A stretch of DNA of 64,000 nt from Acanthosepion lycidas (taxonomy: Eukaryota; Mollusca; Cephalopoda; Sepiida; Sepiidae): contig OZ010603.1 of NCBI GenBank assembly GCA_963932145.1, forward strand, positions 78,416,730 to 78,480,729, in the 5' to 3' direction. The notes beneath the pieces are model-generated. The model saw nothing but the letters and a program-made list of their open reading frames with translations. It was not told the origin of the DNA and did no database searches. Position 1 is the stretch's first letter. Each line of letters opens with the position of its first letter. The translations under genes and the position numbers were made by a program. Below are positions 1 through 11,665 of this stretch, piece after piece.

Positions 1-50
1 TATTCAACGAAACTTGTTGGAAAGAATTCTTACTGCATAAATGCACCTTT

Positions 51-101
<51 letters not shown>

Positions 102-290
102 TGTACTTTACTGCTACCAGCAAGCAGAAATATTTCTTCTCCTGATGATGGCCATTTTGGCTGAAACTAGTCAAGGAATCTAAATGAAATAATAATTAAA
201 AAAAACGAAAGAATATTAATCTACAACCCAGTGTGTCTGAAGATTTTAATTTTTTAATATTTTTTTATTGTTCAAAATATATATATATAT
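1..290. repeat. (TA)n microsatellites with unique AT-rich DNA
   Basis: Pure (TA)n at 53-98 and a shorter (AT)n at 278-294. Between them lies the hammerhead-like motif described separately, and after it an A-rich stretch. No coding sequence is seen. Confidence 0.85.
135..178 (+). ncRNA. Hammerhead-ribozyme-like motif (copy 1)
   Basis: CTGATGA at 142-148, one extra T, a 4-bp helix (GGCC with GGCT, one G-T pair) closed by ATTTT, then GAA, the self-complementary ACTAGT (166-171) and C172. That is the order core - stem II - GAA - stem III - cleavable C of a type I hammerhead. Stem I is poor (mixed pairs between 136-141 and 173-178). The extra nucleotide after CTGATGA is not in the classical core. 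Probably a remnant. Confidence 0.45.
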
Positions 291-665
291 ATATTAAGAC
301 ATTTTTATGTTCATACATTCTTTTTATAGATACAAATATTTAAGTAAATGCTCTGTTTTTAATAAACAACATTTGCCGGCCTGAATGTCGAAGAAATTTT
401 CAAAGAAAATATTCGTTTTCTGACAGGAATCGAAACCTGTATCCTATACGGAACCGCCATATAGCCTAGCGTGCCTTTAACCGATTGGGCCACAGAGGAG
501 AGTTCGGTTAGCAAGGTCGATTTTACTGTCTTTAAAGTAAAATCGACCTTGTTTCTCGGACATTCAGACCGACAAATATTGTTTAATGCTGTTTATTATA
601 AACAGAGCATTTACTTAAATATTTGTATCTATAAAAAATGTATAAACATAAAATTGTCTTAAAAT
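291..665. mobile_element. Long-terminal-inverted-repeat element with tRNA-like head
   Basis: About 83 nt at 291-373 reappear inverted at 574-665 with few mismatches (core shared: TACAAATATTTAAGTAAATG). The interior, read on the minus strand, has a tRNA-promoter-like head: TGGCCCAATCGG near 480-490 as box A and GGTTTCGATTCC near 425-436 as box B. A 16-bp perfect hairpin (512-527 with 536-551) lies next to it. (TA)n tracts flank both ends. This may be a foldback MITE that captured a SINE, or two inverted SINE-type copies. No ORF. Confidence 0.6.
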
Positions 666-687
666 AATTGTCTGACTTTGTACATTT

Positions 688-728
<41 letters not shown>

Positions 729-775
729 TAACTGATTTAAAATATGTTTTTTCGCTACACAGTAATAACCATGTT
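666..775. repeat. (TA)n microsatellite and spacer
   Basis: Pure TA run at about 690-724, the right-hand border of the foldback element. Confidence 0.85.
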
Positions 776-789
776 TCAAAAATGGAAGA

Positions 790-1441
790 TGTGAGCAAAC
801 GGTGAAGTTTTAGAGAAACTGGAAACAAAAAGAATATTTATGTTCAACGTCAGAAAGAAATAGTTGAAATTTCTAGTGCATATAATGAGGAAAAATGGCT
901 TTGAAAATTTGTCACTTTCAGAACATTGGAGGTAAGAGGGACAGGGAAAAATCACCAATAACCTATGTAATGAGCTTGGGTAAATGGCTAGCAGAACAGT
1001 GTTTAGGAGAGATAACAAAAAAGAAAATTTACTAAGATCTACAAAGGAGGGGAAGTTGTGAAGACCCTTGATCGCCATCGTTCTAAAGAAGAACAATTAT
1101 GCTTAACGTCAGAAAGAGACGGGTAAAATTTCTAGTGCACATAATGGGGAAAGAAAGCTTAGAATGTTTGACACTCACAGGACATTGAATGCAAGAGGGA
1201 CAAAGGAAAACAGTGCATATCTTCCCTAAGGAGCTTGAGTAAATGGTTGGCAGAAGAGATTTTAGGAGAGACAACAAAAAGACAAAATTTACTGAGATGC
1301 TACAAAGGAAAGGAAACTGCGGAGACCCATCGTCACCAACGTTCTGAAGAGACACGACAAGAAGAAGAAGTGTGCTATCGCGAAATGGCGCTGGGCTGGG
1401 TAGTGTTTCACGGGCATGTTGTTGCGTATAATTTCTATTAG
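790..1441 (+). mobile_element. Two tandem 3'-terminal fragments of an RTE-like LINE
   Basis: Two consecutive copies (about 840-1095 and 1100-1441) of the C-terminal end of a reverse transcriptase ORF. The second is open from 1235 and reads LSKWLAEEILGETTKRQNLL followed by a short basic tail. The same peptide pattern (KWMAEQGLGEITKRQNLL type) recurs at 28680-29235, 32060-32900 and 56336-57010. Both copies have stops and frameshifts. Each is followed by a GAAGAAGAA-like 3' end, usual for this family. Confidence 0.75.
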
Positions 1442-1475
1442 ATTTTCCGTCAAAGCATGAATCCGGAGTTATCAA

Positions 1476-1982
1476 ACGAAGCCATAAGTATTAATAACAA
1501 TTGTTTTCTTTTTATTTTATTTATATCCTGTGACCAGAATTACTTAAACAAAGTGATTTGAAAGAAAATGTTTTTTATTCTCTAGGGTCCCGTCAAGGAA
1601 AATGGGTTAACTTCGCTTCTGTTTGCGTACGCATGAACTGCGACAACGATATCAAATTACTTTCAAGCACTTATCGACATTTTTGCCAGTTTTTATCAGT
1701 TTCTACCATAAACTAGACCCATACAATCCTTCGTTTATCATACTTTGATCTTATTAAATGACGCCACGGAACTTCTAAATAACTATCGTTATTTTTTTGA
1801 TTAATTTATACATAGTATCATAGTTAATTATGCATAACTTTTTGATTATTAATTTTTGCATCTTAATTTCACTTGATTTTATCACAACTCTCAGATTACA
1901 ATTTTTGTAATTATTTCACCAAAGCATAGCGATGAAACCACTGAGACGCAATGAGTTATTGAGTATCAGAGAATATGTATAT
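1476..1982. other. AT-rich spacer, no feature seen
   Basis: No ORF over 60 codons, no repeat shared with the rest of the window that I can recognise. Confidence 0.5.
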
Positions 1983-2370
1983 GTGAGGCACGGTGGAGTA
2001 ACGGATATTGGCTTGGATTGAGGAATCGGAGAGCCGAGTTCGAATTCCAGTCGAATCCATTACATTTCACTTACGTGCTAATACCCTTGGGAAAAGTATG
2101 AATCCTCTTCTTCTCCCTCCAGCTATGGGTAAAATAGCAAGACAGACTGACAACTGGTCTAGGAGAAAGACAACTCTGAATTGAAAACCTGCGGAGGGTC
2201 GTTTGGGAACCTTGTGGCATTCGGTGCACCAGGTCTCTGTAAGTGTGGATGGTCCTGCACGAGGCTTTCACCACTATAATCAAATCTCATGTGCCGGTGT
2301 CGGGCTGTCGGTTTCCTGGAAACTGATCTGCTTGACCCTCATACGTCGAATCTCGACGGGAGAGTCGATC

Positions 2371-2410
<40 letters not shown>
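1983..2410 (+). mobile_element. tRNA-headed SINE, family A, ending in (TA)n(GT)n
   Basis: The head reads GGCACGGTGGAGTAACGGAT (box A-like) and GAGTTCGAATTCCAG (box B-like) 50 nt later, then a conserved body with CACTTACGTGCTAATACCC. The same body occurs at 11505-11665 (minus), 17040-17165 (plus) and 54170-54310 (minus). The insert ends in (TA)n at 2371-2395 and (TG)n to 2411. No coding capacity. The short ORFs on either strand here are incidental. Confidence 0.75.
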
Positions 2411-2411
2411 A

Positions 2412-2700
2412 AGTACGCAGAAAATAGAAAAGAACATGTTGGGTGCATAATCCGGAGTTCCTTAGTATTTTTGTTTTTATTTTTAAGAAGACAGTGCTCC
2501 ATACAGAAGTAGAGCTTATATTATAATATTTGTTTGTTTAAAAATATGATTCCTTCGCTACATAAGAGTTCTCATGTTTCAAAACCGAGAGCTGAAACCA
2601 TCCAAATAATTATTAAAAGTTGAATTAAGGTGTTTAGTCCCGTTTCATCTTCAAGCGAAATTTTAGAAATAAGCTATCTCTTGGTTTACGTGTGTTTTTA
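2412..2700. other. Spacer, no feature seen
   Basis: AT-rich DNA without recognisable gene or repeat, apart from short homopolymers. Confidence 0.45.
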
Positions 2701-2739
2701 AGCATGGTTCGTTATAACATTCGTTATTGTGGGAGTGGC

Positions 2740-3346
2740 TAGGCGAGTCATCTTGGTTAAGTGGTACATTAAGGTTCACCCTTTACATGGTCCGAGGTAG
2801 AGGTCTACGTTAGGGGTTAGTTTATGTGGATAGGAAAGAAAGATAACGGTTGACTCTAGACTTGAACGTGTTAAGATTGTAGTGATTGGGGAAACATCCT
2901 CTTGGGAGTCTGTTCCATAGCGCAGTGTTACGCGGGAAAAAGCTGTTTGAGTGAACTTAACGCCGATGGAATACAGAGGGAATGAGGGTGGTTTATTACT
3001 ATGTAAGTAGCATGGTGGGTCCTAGCCGTGGAGGTCAGACCTGGTAGAACAAGATGTAGTTCGTCCGAGTAGCAACTGATCAGTGAGAGACTCGCTACAT
3101 CCCGTCTGTGAGAGAGAGGTTGGAGGGTAGAAAATAATTCGTCTCTAACAAGGACTCGGATTCTTCTCTAACAAGGACAAAGGATCTTTTGGAAATCAAA
3201 GTTGACAGACAAGAAACCGGAAAAGAGTTCCGCAGCAGAGAAGTGCGAGAGAAGAAACTGTTAGCATAGAACTTACGGTTACCATTCCACAGTTGTTGGA
3301 AAGTGCAGTAGTAATATTGGGAATTTCCTACATGAAACACTAACAA
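2740..3346 (-). mobile_element. CR1/Jockey-like LINE, 3' ORF2 tail fragments
   Basis: On the minus strand, 3095-3346 encodes [20 protein letters not shown] and 2740-3000 encodes a related tail, NTALWNRLPRGCFPNHYNLN followed by FKSRVNRYL. Both match the very C-terminus of the reverse transcriptase ORF whose longer copy lies at 24470-26600. They appear to be two different sub-families abutting. Position 3043-3062 is the empty counterpart of the MITE insertion at 52421. Confidence 0.7.
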
Positions 3347-3876
3347 TTATTAATAACACTGGTCAACACATATTTTGTTCTAAGGATGAAAACACTCTTT
3401 GTTGGCTAATTCGAAGGCACCGATTTCAAAAATGGCGTTCATTTCTTCCATATTCGTTACCGTTTTTTCTATACCAAAATGTCTCAGTTTCGCAAAAAAG
3501 TTTTCATTTTACCTCATTTTTTTATCGAGTGAATTCGCGGTTTTCCGATTAGGAAATGAAAATCTAAAATCATAATCAACTCATCTCAATCTTAATTAAT
3601 GAAATTAATCTGATATCTCAATGATGAATGATGACCCTATAAAAATGCAATTCATTCATTGGATTTTACCATAACCTGACCATTTTTATAAGTAACAATG
3701 TAAACAGATATCTCAGTGCACATCAGGATTCAAACTATTAAGCGCTATTCATAATCAAAATATTCATAGCAGTCAAATGTCCAAGCGTGTATTCTTCTGT
3801 ATATACCGCATAAATAGGATGTATATAAGATAGGATTAGTGTTTTATAAGAGTTTATTGAATTTAGTTGATGTGTT
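3347..3876. other. AT-rich spacer, no feature seen
   Basis: Unique-looking AT-rich sequence. The minus-strand frame over 3738-4082 lies opposite the element at 3877 and shows no recognisable motif. Confidence 0.45.
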
Positions 3877-4390
3877 ATGTGTTGTCTTAAACATGAACTG
3901 AGGACAAACGTAAAATCTTCTTTTACTTTGTATCCGAATACAATGTTATTATCACATCTTGTTTTATTTCTAAACCTTAATACCGATGCAATGAATTCAA
4001 GCAGAAGATGCAAAAACAATACCGATTTCTTATGTTGTATATGGGGTGAGTTTACAACAACGAATAACAGAAAACTGATCAATGATTTTGTCAGAAAAGC
4101 TTATCACGCTTACTTTGAAGTGAAACTGGGCGTCCAGGACAAATCGTGGCCACCACATATCGTCGGCAAAATATGTCAGAAGCACTTACGCCAGAGCTCT
4201 AGGGGTAGTCGAACTTGTCATTCCGATGATCACAAAATCACATCGACGACCGTTACTTCTGTTTAATTGACATTGCTGGCCTCAAAAAGAAGAAACGAAA
4301 ATCTGTGAACTATCCTTCTCTCAATCCAGCTATCAGACCCGTACCACATTCCGATGAGGAAAAACTAACAACACCAAAAACAGAACCCCC
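3877..4390 (+). pseudogene. Frameshifted fragment of a transposon-associated Cys-rich protein
   Basis: The frame at 3990-4200 carries FLCCIWGEFTTTNNRK then VRKAYHAYF.VKLG.QDKSWPPH.VGKICQKHL. This is the cysteine-rich N-terminus (KAYxxYFxxKxGxQDKSWxPHxxCxxC) seen in many invertebrate uncharacterised, TE-linked proteins. One cysteine of the usual second pair is replaced (VGKIC). After a frameshift near 4210 the expected downstream segment resumes at 4290-4350 as NYPSLNPAIRPVPHSDE. Further stops follow. Role unknown; this copy is dead. Confidence 0.65.
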
Positions 4391-4542
4391 TTGAAAATGG
4401 TTAAAGCGCTTGGGACAATGAAAATTATGGAAGATTTCTGTACTCCTTTATTCCTATCAAACGGGAAAACACGTAAAGATGCTGGAGAAGCTAAATAAAA
4501 ACATAATTAAATCGGCAAATTAAGCCCCGCAATCATGTGCGG

Positions 4543-4951
4543 AAGCTTATTTCGTTAACGGCCTTTTTACTTCCTATCTTCTTACTCATCTCAATTACCG
4601 CGCAAAACCAAAAGAAGTCTTTAGACACTTTTGAAAGTGAAGCTTTTATTGAATTATTTTAAAAATTTGTTTAACTTATTTAGAAAAGCAATGACAAGTG
4701 CTGTTTTTTTTTTTATAGTGAAGCTGTAATAATAATGAAAATATTTTTTAAAGGTAACCTTTCAGCAATTGTCATAAAATTGTCAATGTTATGATTAAGT
4801 CTTTTCTAGCACTTGTTTTTTTTTTATTTCGTAAATAATCATGCTTTTTAAAACCCAAAATTTAATAAGACAAAACTTCGGTTACTTTTAAAATTTCGCG
4901 CTTTCATTTTAAGTTAAAGTTTGCGCAAGACAAGTGAAGCTTCCGCACATG
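4543..4951. mobile_element. Possible MITE with 15-bp inverted ends
   Basis: CATGTGCGGAAGCTT at 4543-4557 is exactly inverted at 4937-4951. The 380-bp interior is very AT-rich, has T-runs and a second, weaker inverted match (AAGCAATGACAAGTGCTG near 4685 and CTAGCACTTG near 4806). I see no clear target duplication, so family assignment is open. Confidence 0.4.
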
Positions 4952-5121
4952 ACAACTCGAGGCAGATCTATGTAAACACAGACAGTAATGGCTGCGACGG
5001 GAATAAGGCCGAACTTACATAGTCGATAACCCCGAAATGGTAGATTTCCGCAAACTTTTACTGTTATTTTCTAAATAAGCATGCAAATTTACACCAAAAT
5101 GGAAATTTTCTAGAAATTTTC

Positions 5122-6066
5122 ATGACAATTGGTTTCCGTGGCTTAATCTGCAAATTTACCACTAAATCTTCCTTGTCTGCCATATTTAATGCCGGTCATT
5201 GTATCCCAAAGCTGTTTTTGTCCGATGAGTTGGCCCGAGGAAAAGAACTAGACAATATGCCGAAATTGAGCTATAAAGATTGCATCAAGAACACTGCAAA
5301 ATGACTGAGAAAACCTAACTCTAGATCGTTCATCCTAGATGAAAGTAGTGAACAATAGTTAGGGAGACTTTGAACAGAATTGTATTGTGCAGGAAGATCT
5401 TAAGAGGGATATTCGTAAAGGTCTTGACGTTGATTTCATTTAGACTGTTGGGACAGAATTTGACCTAACACGTAATGAATATAGTCGCATCAAAGGATAT
5501 TAAAGACACCACACACAGAGAGAAGACATTCACCAAACATTAGGCGTTATTTTTACTTGTAAAGTGTATAAAAAAAATACGCCTCAACTGGAAGCTTAAA
5601 ATGTCGTATGAAAGTTCACCAAAATATTAATGTAACAGCTATTACAAGAGACACCCAACGTTGCTACATCTGCGCAAGAAAATGTATGACCATATCAGGA
5701 CAAAACAGCCACATCCACCCTGCCTGTCTCTGACCCTATTGGGTGTATTCGCTGAAGGGAAAAAATAAACTCGCACAAGTCGAGATTGATATATAAATAT
5801 TGTATCAAAAGCATACTGAAGAAGGCCAGTTTCACGAAAAATAGATGGGAAAATTCCGCTCTAGATCATTTATCTTTAAGCAGGCAGTGTGCAACGGTAA
5901 GAGGGACTTTGCACAGGATCGTGCTGAGCATGAAAAAAGAGAGATATTTGTAAGGGTCTTGACGTTAATTGCTCTGAAAATGTTTCTCCAAAATGTTAGC
6001 TTTTTTTTAAAAAAAAATCATTTCACCCAAAGCAAAGCAGTAATGCTACTAAAACGTAAGGGATAG
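5122..6066 (+). mobile_element. Fragments of a LINE 3' ORF with C-terminal zinc finger
   Basis: 5210-5300 encodes LFLSDELARGKELDNMPKLS, then YKDCIKNTAK, the LxxEL.xGKR...P..RYKD.x K block found near the end of many invertebrate reverse transcriptases. 5660-5740 encodes RCYICARKCMTISGQNSHIH, a C2H2-type finger typical of the same C-terminus. 5850-5960 is a second copy of the stretch between (FRSRSFIFKQAVCNGKRDFA). Related finger remnants recur near 6880-6960 and 7100-7165. All are broken by stops. Confidence 0.55.
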
Positions 6067-6129
6067 TGGGAATGAAAGAGAACGAGAAGATTTAGTGACG
6101 AGAAAGGCAAATGAAAGAACAGGATTGAG

Positions 6130-6300
6130 GAAGACAGAAAATGGCGATTGATGGTGAATTAAAAATCTTTGAAGGTTATAGGGTGGCAAGAAAGCAAGAA
6201 AGCGGCCAGAAGTGCGATAAAAGAAAGTTTTAGAATAGAACTTACGATTACACCTAGCTATTTCAACAGTAAAACGGTGAGATCTACACCATTGTGCAAA
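6130..6300 (-). mobile_element. CR1/Jockey-like LINE 3' tail scrap
   Basis: The minus strand encodes a degenerate version of the NRKFYxxSFFxRTSxLW...L segment found at 49564-49932 and 21039-21623. Short, with frame breaks. Confidence 0.5.
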
Positions 6301-6379
6301 TTAATTGAAACAAAACGAATAATTCCGTTATTATTAATTTTTTTCGTATTTTTCCAATGGAACATGAGCCACTGCACAT

Positions 6380-6720
6380 GTTAGCACTTCGTATGTCCAT
6401 TCCATGAATTCTTACCTTGCAGATTGACCACAGATTCTCGATTGAATTTAAATCAGGAGAGTTTCCGAGCCAGTCTATAGTACTTTGAGTTGCTCACTGG
6501 TAAGGCTTGCCAGTGTGTTCGTGCAGCGTTATAATTTTCGTACGCTTCGTAACGTCCATCGCAGACAATGGTCATCGGACAACTAATCGACAGTCGAGAC
6601 AATATCGTCTGGGCGTGATTAAAATCTGATGTAATCATGGATGACGCAATATTTTTCAAGGCCAAACAAATTTCATCATTCACCCCGAAAATAGATTCAT
6701 AGTACTGCAAATGATCTAAT
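6380..6720 (-). mobile_element. Tc1-like transposase C-terminal relic
   Basis: On the minus strand the fragment SKYYRLARKLS is followed, one frameshift later, by LNSIENLWSICKVRI. That matches the WPxxSPDLNPIENLW block around the third catalytic acid of Tc1 transposases. Upstream, the H/D-N-A box region is only faintly visible (NYNAARTHW). Inactive. Confidence 0.65.
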
Positions 6721-7329
6721 CTGAGGAAAACGTAGAAATCGATTACCCCCTGTCACTCCAGTGGACCTAAAACTGGCCGTATGATGAAAGAAAGGAATCT
6801 AAAGCGGTTGTTTAAATTAATTTGCACAAGGGCGTAGTTGCTAATCTGGTAGTACGCTTAAATTTATGTAACAACGACTGCAAATGACGCCCAACGTTAC
6901 CACATTTATGTAAGAGAATGTAAGATCGTTGCAGAACTAAAAAGCTCCGTCCGCACAGCCCATATTTGAGGATGGATTAGAGGCTATCGTTACTTGAAAT
7001 TCATCAAGACTGAAATGTTAACACAGCAAGTGTGAAAAGAATCTGTCTCAATTGTTGGCTTATAACGATATATGAAAGTTCAAAATATTATTGTAACACC
7101 TAGTGGAAGAGGCGCCTAACGTTGCCGCATATGTACAAGAGAGCGTAAGTCTATAGCAGGCTAAAAAAGTCACAAATGTGCTGCTCATATTTGAAGTATT
7201 GCTCGAAATCGTCTGTCTGTATGTATTAGTTTGTTATACATGAAATGATGAACTTTAGAGGAAATCAATAAAACGCTTCTGAAATATTAAATAACTAATT
7301 TATTTAGTTGAAATTAGCACTATGTTGAT
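6721..7329 (+). repeat. Degenerate LINE zinc-finger tail copies
   Basis: Two imperfect copies of a segment containing CCCAACGTTACCACATTTAT-like sequence (about 6880-6960 and 7100-7200) match the finger-coding stretch at 5640-5740. They look like successive partial copies of one LINE 3' end. Confidence 0.4.
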
Positions 7330-8035
7330 GAATGACCTCTAAATTCATGATCCGATCTTTAAATAATTCTCATTTTTTGATGTGATAAACAATTCAAATG
7401 CTTCGATTACCTCCTCCTTATTGGAGAATATTTTATTGCATATGAAAAGCTCAAAATTGTTAAATAAGTGATAATCAGTAGGAGAGATATCAAGTGAATA
7501 TGGAGGATGAGGCAAAATTTCATAATTCAGGCTATGCAGCTTTTGCACATTTGATTGAGAAGTGTACGACTGTGCGTTGTCATGTAGCAAAATTGGGCAA
7601 TCACTTTTCATAAATCTATGATGTTTCTTTTTCAACTTTTCGTGCAGTTATTGTTTTCTCTTGAGGAGAGAATGAATAATAAATAACCTCTTTAAAACAC
7701 CACCATACAGTAACTATTAACTTTTTAAGGTCAGTGGATGTTTGGGGCATTGTTTTGGTGATTCACTTGCATCTAACGACTGGCCTGCTCTCTTACTGTT
7801 GTTAAAGAGTATCCATGCCTCATCGCATGTAATGATTCGATGTAAAAGTGGTTCTTTTTCCCCAGTTTGTACTCATACACTAAGATTACTCGACATTGTT
7901 TTGTTGTAATAATTTTCATGGGGCTTATGAGTAACAATATATTTAAAGAAAAATTATCTGGAAAAGAAAAGACACAGAAATAATTCAAGATTTTTATTAT
8001 ACTAAAGAATCAACAACCAGCCGCAAAATGAGTAA
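7330..8035 (-). mobile_element. Mariner-family transposase relic
   Basis: The minus frame at 7345-7635 encodes CPILLHDNAQSYTS and PHPPYSLDISPTDYHLFNN, the second and third catalytic regions of a mariner D,D34D transposase (HDNA and [12 protein letters not shown] types). Further 5' on the minus strand (about 7740-7870) lie degenerate traces of the first-acid region, with frameshifts between. The element is dead. Its 5' part is duplicated at 8300-8560. Confidence 0.8.
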
Positions 8036-8051
8036 TTTCATGTATGACAAC

Positions 8052-8155
<104 letters not shown>

Positions 8156-8299
8156 TTGGACTAGGATTGAGTGACGGACTAATTGGTTCTTTGTATCTCA
8201 GTTCTTCAGAGTGTATTGGGTTTAATGATAGCTCCCTCTGCTCAAAGAGGCACATGTTCGAATCCTGAGCGAATGAGAGAGCGTAAATTTTCCTTTAAT

Positions 8300-8560
8300 A
8301 AGAGTATCCATTTCTCATCGCATGTAATGATTCCATGCAAAAATGGTTCTTTTTCTCATACAGTAAGATTACTCGACATTGTTTCATTGTAACCATTTTC
8401 ATGGGGCTTATGAGTAACAATATATTGAAAGAAAAATTATCTGGAAAGAAAAAGTCAGGAATAAATCAAGATTATTTTTATATACTAAGGAGGTTACTTT
8501 CTTGGATGACCGGATTAACAGCCAACCAAAGATATGCGTCATTTCATGTATGACAACTTA
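8300..8560 (-). repeat. Second copy of mariner-derived segment 7797-8055
   Basis: Parallel, about 85-90 % similar by eye to 7797-8055, sharing CATGGGGCTTATGAGTAACA and the end TTTCATGTATGACAAC just before the TA run in copy 1. A tandem duplication of roughly 500-bp offset with a microsatellite at the junction. Confidence 0.75.
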
Positions 8561-9100
8561 ATATGTATTTATGTAGTGGCAATTCGCTAGATACACTTCG
8601 GGTCTACACTTAACACAAAAAACATTTTGACACCAAATATTATCAACAATGAACTTATCACTTGAATTCTCTCCACATCACGTTGCTAAAACAAATCAAA
8701 TTTTACACTTTAAACTGGGGGAATATAAGATATTAAATTAATCTTTGTGACTCTAAAAACAATTCCCTTAATCAAAGACATTGTGTCAAAAGAATATTGT
8801 CCTTCGGTGTTTCATGAAACTTTAAATTGAACAAAATCTATTTACGTGTATTTAATGTGCATAAAATTGTCTTGTTTGATTACAAAACAAATGGCTTGTC
8901 AATTTCTAATCACGTTTTGGGCTTTCTCTCCTCGTTGCTTTAAACGTTACATGCAAGAAGGGGATTGATTAGACCACCCTCGAACTCATACATTACATTA
9001 AGCAGAAGAACTACAACTAAAATTTGAAGAAAAGCTAAAAACATACCTCCTAAAATTCGCTAAAACAGAAAGATACATACATCTATCTATTTATCTATCA

Positions 9101-9133
<33 letters not shown>

Positions 9134-11303
9134 AAGAACCAGAGCTCGATATACATTAGATCATAATATTATAATATTATTATTTAAAGATATATATTCA
9201 TCGCAAAACGGAAATTACCATATTTCGAAACTAAAAACTAAACTTTAAATTAAAATTAAAATTAAAGTTTTTGTTCCATTCTCAAGCGATGTAGAATAAC
9301 TTGCAAAAATGTTAGTGATAATTTCAACAATACTAAATACTGAGAGGATTTCAACACGCGCCAGCGTATTGTAAAAAAATTCTAAAATGAAAAAAAGCCC
9401 AAAACATAATAAAAATAAAATTCTACCGTCAAAATATTTGCGTCATTAAGATCATTTTTTTTTTTTTTATGTAAAACAATTATTATTATTTTTTTTTTTT
9501 TTATAGAAACCTGGAAATTTTTTTTTTTTTTTTTTTTCGTCAATGCGAGGCCTTAAATTTATACTGGTAATTTGAGCACTTTTTTGCAGTGTAAAACACA
9601 TTGATTTGAAAATTCTTACAAAAATCAGATAATTATCAGAATTTTATTAAACTTTCAGGATTTATTCAGAAATGAAAGGGTCTATATTTAAAATGATTCT
9701 TATTTTAGAAAACGTTTAAAAATATTTTTTATTAGTTAAGCCTAATTTAATTTTTATGAAATCTCGAGAAATTATTTTCTGCATCGCAAAATGGTTTGCA
9801 TTTGTTATTAAGGCAAATATTCGGAAAATTTAATTTATCAAAATGTTTTGGAAAACAGGACTACCAATTGCAGAAAATTTGCCCTGAATCGTAAAATAAA
9901 AAATGCAATAAGACTAAGACATTTTTAATTAGAAAAGCTTGTAATTGTTCGTATCGTATTGTAAATTATCTCTCTACAACCCCCACTTTCTAGAAAGGGA
10001 GATAGAAAAAGGAACCATCATGGCGTCTTCGGAATAAACGCACGTTTGAATTAACCTCCTCGTTTATGCTATATTTTATCTTTCCATATGCTCAGAAACA
10101 TTTCTTTTCAAGGCCTACTAATTTCTTGGGAATTATTCACTTAAACGTAAAATATATTATTGACGTTATTGTCTTAACAGGGTTTTTTTTTTCGAAGAAT
10201 AATGAATTTTTACAAGAATTTTATTCATTTTTTAAAAATTTTAATTAGAATATTTTATAAACTATCAAATCTTTTAAGAAAAAGTCTGTTTTAGTTTGTA
10301 GCTGCCAAATTATATTGTCATTACATTAAAGCTTGAAGATAAGCTAAAACATACCTCCCAAAATTAGCTAAAAAACAGGACACATCTATCTTTAACGTAA
10401 TAACATAAGAATTTTAAACGATTCCAATTGAGTTGTTCTTTTCATAAAACAAATGAGATCAGTGGATTTTGCTATAGAACAGGGGAGATAAGTCAGAAAG
10501 ACTTACTACTGCAATAGAAAAAATATAAGCTAAAATAAATCGACTCTTCTTCAAATGAATGTCTGGGAAATTTATTTACGTTATCTCGAAAGCTTTGGTT
10601 CATTAAATGAATTTTTGTTTGAGAATTGTAGCAGAATTATCTCCCGTCTTTAATAATTGTCCGAAAGCTGACTCCCCATTAGTAAAGAATATCCCACGAT
10701 AAATATTTACAAACCTGTCAACTCTTCCGGTTTTGATCTCTTTAGCCCACTCTCTTGGTTCATAATTAGTGTTCCCCTGGTTAACTGTTAAGCGTTGGTC
10801 TTCCGCTAAGTCTGTCAGTTTTTACAAAATACTCCTTGTAAATGAATTTTTGAGCTTTCTCCACTGAAAGAGTAGCCGAGTGAATATACTTCCTATTCCA
10901 TCCGTATGTGTTTTCAAAACCATTTCATCTATGAAATAATCTTTTTCAAAGATTTTTAATTTTAGTTTTAATTAATTTTAACATTGCCAATAAACAAAAT
11001 AATCCGATGTATCTCAAACCGAAATTAAATTGATTGGAATCTTTTTTTCTACTTATCAGTCATCTAAAATACTGTAAGTAACACACCTACGGGTGAATAG
11101 TTCGACATCAGAAAGGTGACGGGCCATGTCACAGTTTTATCTTTGTTCGAACTAACCCCGAAGAATCCATTATTTAGTTAGTGGGGAGGATGTAGTTCCT
11201 TTCTTCTAGACTACATCCGAGGTGGATTTGTTTTTGAAGTTATCTTCTAGCTTTTGCTTAAAGAGGCAGTACCTACAAGCTGGTTTGAATTCCTTCTCCT
11301 AGA
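8561..11303. other. AT-rich intergenic DNA with simple repeats
   Basis: Contains (CT)n(TA)n at 9099-9133 and several T-runs between 9458 and 9538. A few short blocks recur at 59500-59700 (GATTTCAACACG-type and CGAGGCCTTAAATTT-type phrases). No ORF over 60 codons with recognisable content. Confidence 0.5.
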
Positions 11304-11496
11304 CAAGGAGTCGGCAACCTTTTGGAAAGAGTAGGCCAAAAAGCTATGCAGTATCTCGGAGGAGGGCCATGACATTAAATTAAATTTTGATTTAAAAATT
11401 CGTCACATTGTAAGTCGACTAACTCCAATTAATATATTTCTGCCACTGCTCCACGAATTAATTAGATAATTAATGACCAGGTGTTGCCAACACCTG
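11304..11496. mobile_element. Small non-autonomous hAT-type element
   Basis: Starts CAAGGAGTCGGCAACC and ends GGTGTTGCCAACACCTG, imperfect inverted ends of the CAGGGGTxGGCAACC hAT type. It is bounded by the direct repeat TCCTAGA(C) at 11297-11304 and 11497-11504, fitting the 8-bp hAT target duplication. The interior (GGAAAGAG.., TTTTGATTTAAA, TGCTCCACGAATTAATT) matches both ends of the larger hAT-type element at 61024-63624, so this is an internally deleted relative. Confidence 0.8.
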
Positions 11497-11504
11497 TCCT
11501 AGAC

Positions 11505-11665
11505 TGACCTAATTCATACTGCTATTTACCCATAGCTGGATTCGTACCTTTCCCGAGAGTATCAGCACGTAAGTGAATGCAAGGAACTCGACTGGAATTA
11601 GAATTCGGCTCTCCAATTCCTCAATATGAGTCGCTATCCATTACACCACAATGCCTCCCCTGTCA
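11505..11665 (-). mobile_element. tRNA-headed SINE, family A
   Basis: On the minus strand: GGCATTGTGGTGTAATGGAT (box A-like) and GAGCCGAATTCTAATTCCAG (degenerate box B), then CACTTACGTGCTGATACTC and ATAGCTGGATTCG-type body. Same family as 1983-2180. It lies directly against the target duplication of the hAT element. Confidence 0.75.
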
